From NCBI GenBank assembly GCA_013822345.1, contig PNKH01000002.1:91860-155859 (forward strand): a stretch of 64,000 bases of DNA, given 5' to 3'. Shown in pieces: positions 63,056-64,000 of this stretch. Under the pieces are notes generated by a model. It was not told where the DNA came from. It did not search any database and worked only from the letters and a program-made list of their open reading frames with translations. Every line of letters begins with the position of its first letter. Positions within the stretch are counted from its first letter, which is position 1. Source of the DNA: Isosphaera sp. Its GTDB lineage: Bacteria; Planctomycetota; Planctomycetia; Gemmatales; Gemmataceae. The position numbers and the translations under genes were made by a program.

Positions 63056-63934
63056 ATGACCGGCCGGCGCGGCCACCTGAAACTGTTCGCCGCCGACCCC
63101 GCCCTCCCGGACGAGGACGGCGGGCCGGCCCCGGGGCCGCCGGCCCGGCCGCTGCCCGACCCGGGCCTGGCCGCCAACCGCGAGCTGATCCGCCCGCCGG
63201 ACACCCGCCGCCCGGCCGCCGGGCTGGCCCCGTTCACGGCCGCGTGGTTCGACGAGTTGGAGCAAAAACGATACCAGCGGCACGGGGCGTGGCTCCCGTC
63301 CGCCCTGGAGTTCGGCCGGCACCCCGGCGAATCCCTGCTGTACCTCGGCCCCGGGATGGGGAGCGACGCCGTCCGGTACGCCCGGGCCGGCACCCCGGTG
63401 ACCGTCGGCCTCGGCCCGGCCGACCACCCCGACCTGGTCCGCGACAACCTCGCCCGGCACGCCCTCCCGGTGCGGGCGGTCGACCTCGCCGGGCACGCCC
63501 TGCCGTTCCCCGACGGGGCGTTCGACGTGGTGACGTGGAACGCCCTGTACGACCCGGACCCGCCGGCCCCGGCCCGGGTGGCGGAGCTGTTCCGGGTGCT
63601 GAAGGCCGGCGGCAAGGTGATCGGCCTGTTCCCGGCCCGGTACGACGCCGGGTACTGGCAGGACGTGCTGCTGCCGCTCCAGTTCTTGTACTGGCGGCGG
63701 CCGGCCGACCCGACCGCCGGGGCGAAGACGTCCGCCCGGGCGCTCCGCCGGGCGTTCCCCGGGTTCGCGGGGTTCAAGGCCCGGAAGCGGCACCTGCGGC
63801 GGGCCGAGTTGCCGCACGCCTGGCGGCTGGTCCCGCTGACGTTCCTGGAGCGGCTGGTCGGGCGGGTGCTGGTGTTCAAGGCGACCAAGCCGCTGTCCGC
63901 CCGGACCGGGGTGTCCGTCCCGCTAGCGGCGTGA
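63056..63934 (+). CDS. SAM-dependent methyltransferase
   Basis: 292 residues from ATG 63056 (an in-frame ATG at 63011 is possible). Class I fold: motif I SLLYLGPGMGSDAVRYARAG (about 93-112), a later LAGHALPFPDGAFDVVTWNA (motif IV region of Methyltransf_11), and ELFRVLKAGGKVIGLFPARY. The acidic residue after motif I that holds the ribose hydroxyls is replaced (VTVGLGPADH), unusual for the family. The substrate is not assignable. Residues 1-75 are Pro-rich with no known domain. Divergent from the GTPase gene. The last 66 bases of the window contain nothing recognisable. Confidence 0.78.
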   Translation: MTGRRGHLKLFAADPALPDEDGGPAPGPPARPLPDPGLAANRELIRPPDTRRPAAGLAPFTAAWFDELEQKRYQRHGAWLPSALEFGRHPGESLLYLGPGMGSDAVRYARAGTPVTVGLGPADHPDLVRDNLARHALPVRAVDLAGHALPFPDGAFDVVTWNALYDPDPPAPARVAELFRVLKAGGKVIGLFPARYDAGYWQDVLLPLQFLYWRRPADPTAGAKTSARALRRAFPGFAGFKARKRHLRRAELPHAWRLVPLTFLERLVGRVLVFKATKPLSARTGVSVPLAA

Positions 63935-64000
63935 GGCCGGTGAGCCCGCGGCGCGAGTGCCCACGCCCGTCTCCGTACGCCCACCCCTCACCCGCCGGCG

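Noticed and set aside
57494..63934. A 2146-codon open frame on the + strand
   Set aside because: It runs antisense to the Omp85 gene and both GTPase genes, all clearly real, and its translation is Arg/Pro/Val/Gly-biased without domains until the methyltransferase at its end. High GC makes such long antisense frames common here.

Overview
This is a 64 kb chromosomal segment of a very GC-rich bacterium, almost certainly a planctomycete of the Gemmata type (Gemmataceae). Markers for that lineage are all over the window: two DUF1501 proteins, a PSCyt/DUF1592-type cytochrome and a DUF1552 protein, a BBP7-type outer-membrane barrel, a large cysteine-rich YTV wall protein, surface proteins with the LExLExR N-terminal motif, a PEP-CTERM protein, a Ser/Thr kinase with DWG instead of DFG fused to TPRs, and menaquinone synthesis by the futalosine route (mqnA, mqnC). 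The species cannot be read from this window.

Layout. 1-5.2 kb: thioredoxin reductase (cut by the window edge) divergent from argA, a vapD RNase toxin held between argA and a duplicated argA 3' end, and a surface protein interrupted by a C9 tract. 5.4-13.6 kb: acetyltransferase, trpG, C45-type hydrolase, TIM-barrel isomerase, a polytopic membrane protein and BBP7. 14-27.7 kb: serine hydrolase, ABC ATPase, mqnA-mqnC operon, YTV protein, gpsA-DUF1802, a pteridine-reductase-like SDR, selA and a divergent oxyR. 28-37.3 kb: RTX-repeat surface protein, then the DUF1501/PSCyt/DUF1552 block with a toxin-antitoxin pair whose PIN toxin is frameshifted. 37.3-46.8 kb: kinase-TPR, tRNA-Thr(CGT), TPR membrane protein, PEP-CTERM protein, ndk, M20 peptidase. 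47-64 kb: secreted proteins, a DUF4139 protein, an RNase-H-like protein, HIT, yggS-DUF167, a flippase, recA, an Omp85 protein, two membrane-associated GTPases and a methyltransferase.

The outstanding feature is a dense population of short palindromic elements, roughly one per 2-3 kb: inverted arms of 15-37 bp, perfect or with one mismatch, around short centres. At least six sequence families occur twice or more within the window. Most lie between genes, but several are built into genes. Three sit in frame inside proteins: the kinase activation loop and both GTPases. Others supply the C-terminal tails of mqnA, mqnC and the flippase, stop codons, a Shine-Dalgarno sequence, or are nested in one another. 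No transposase is present in the window. The pattern resembles REP/RAYT or Rickettsia-type palindromic elements and is the best candidate here for an undescribed system.

Most genes stand alone or in pairs. Apparent operons are mqnA-mqnC (4-base overlap), yggS-DUF167 (4-base overlap), gpsA-DUF1802 (1-base overlap), antitoxin-PIN, and probably PSCyt-DUF1552. Functional themes are envelope and surface construction, signalling by kinase/TPR, and ordinary housekeeping.
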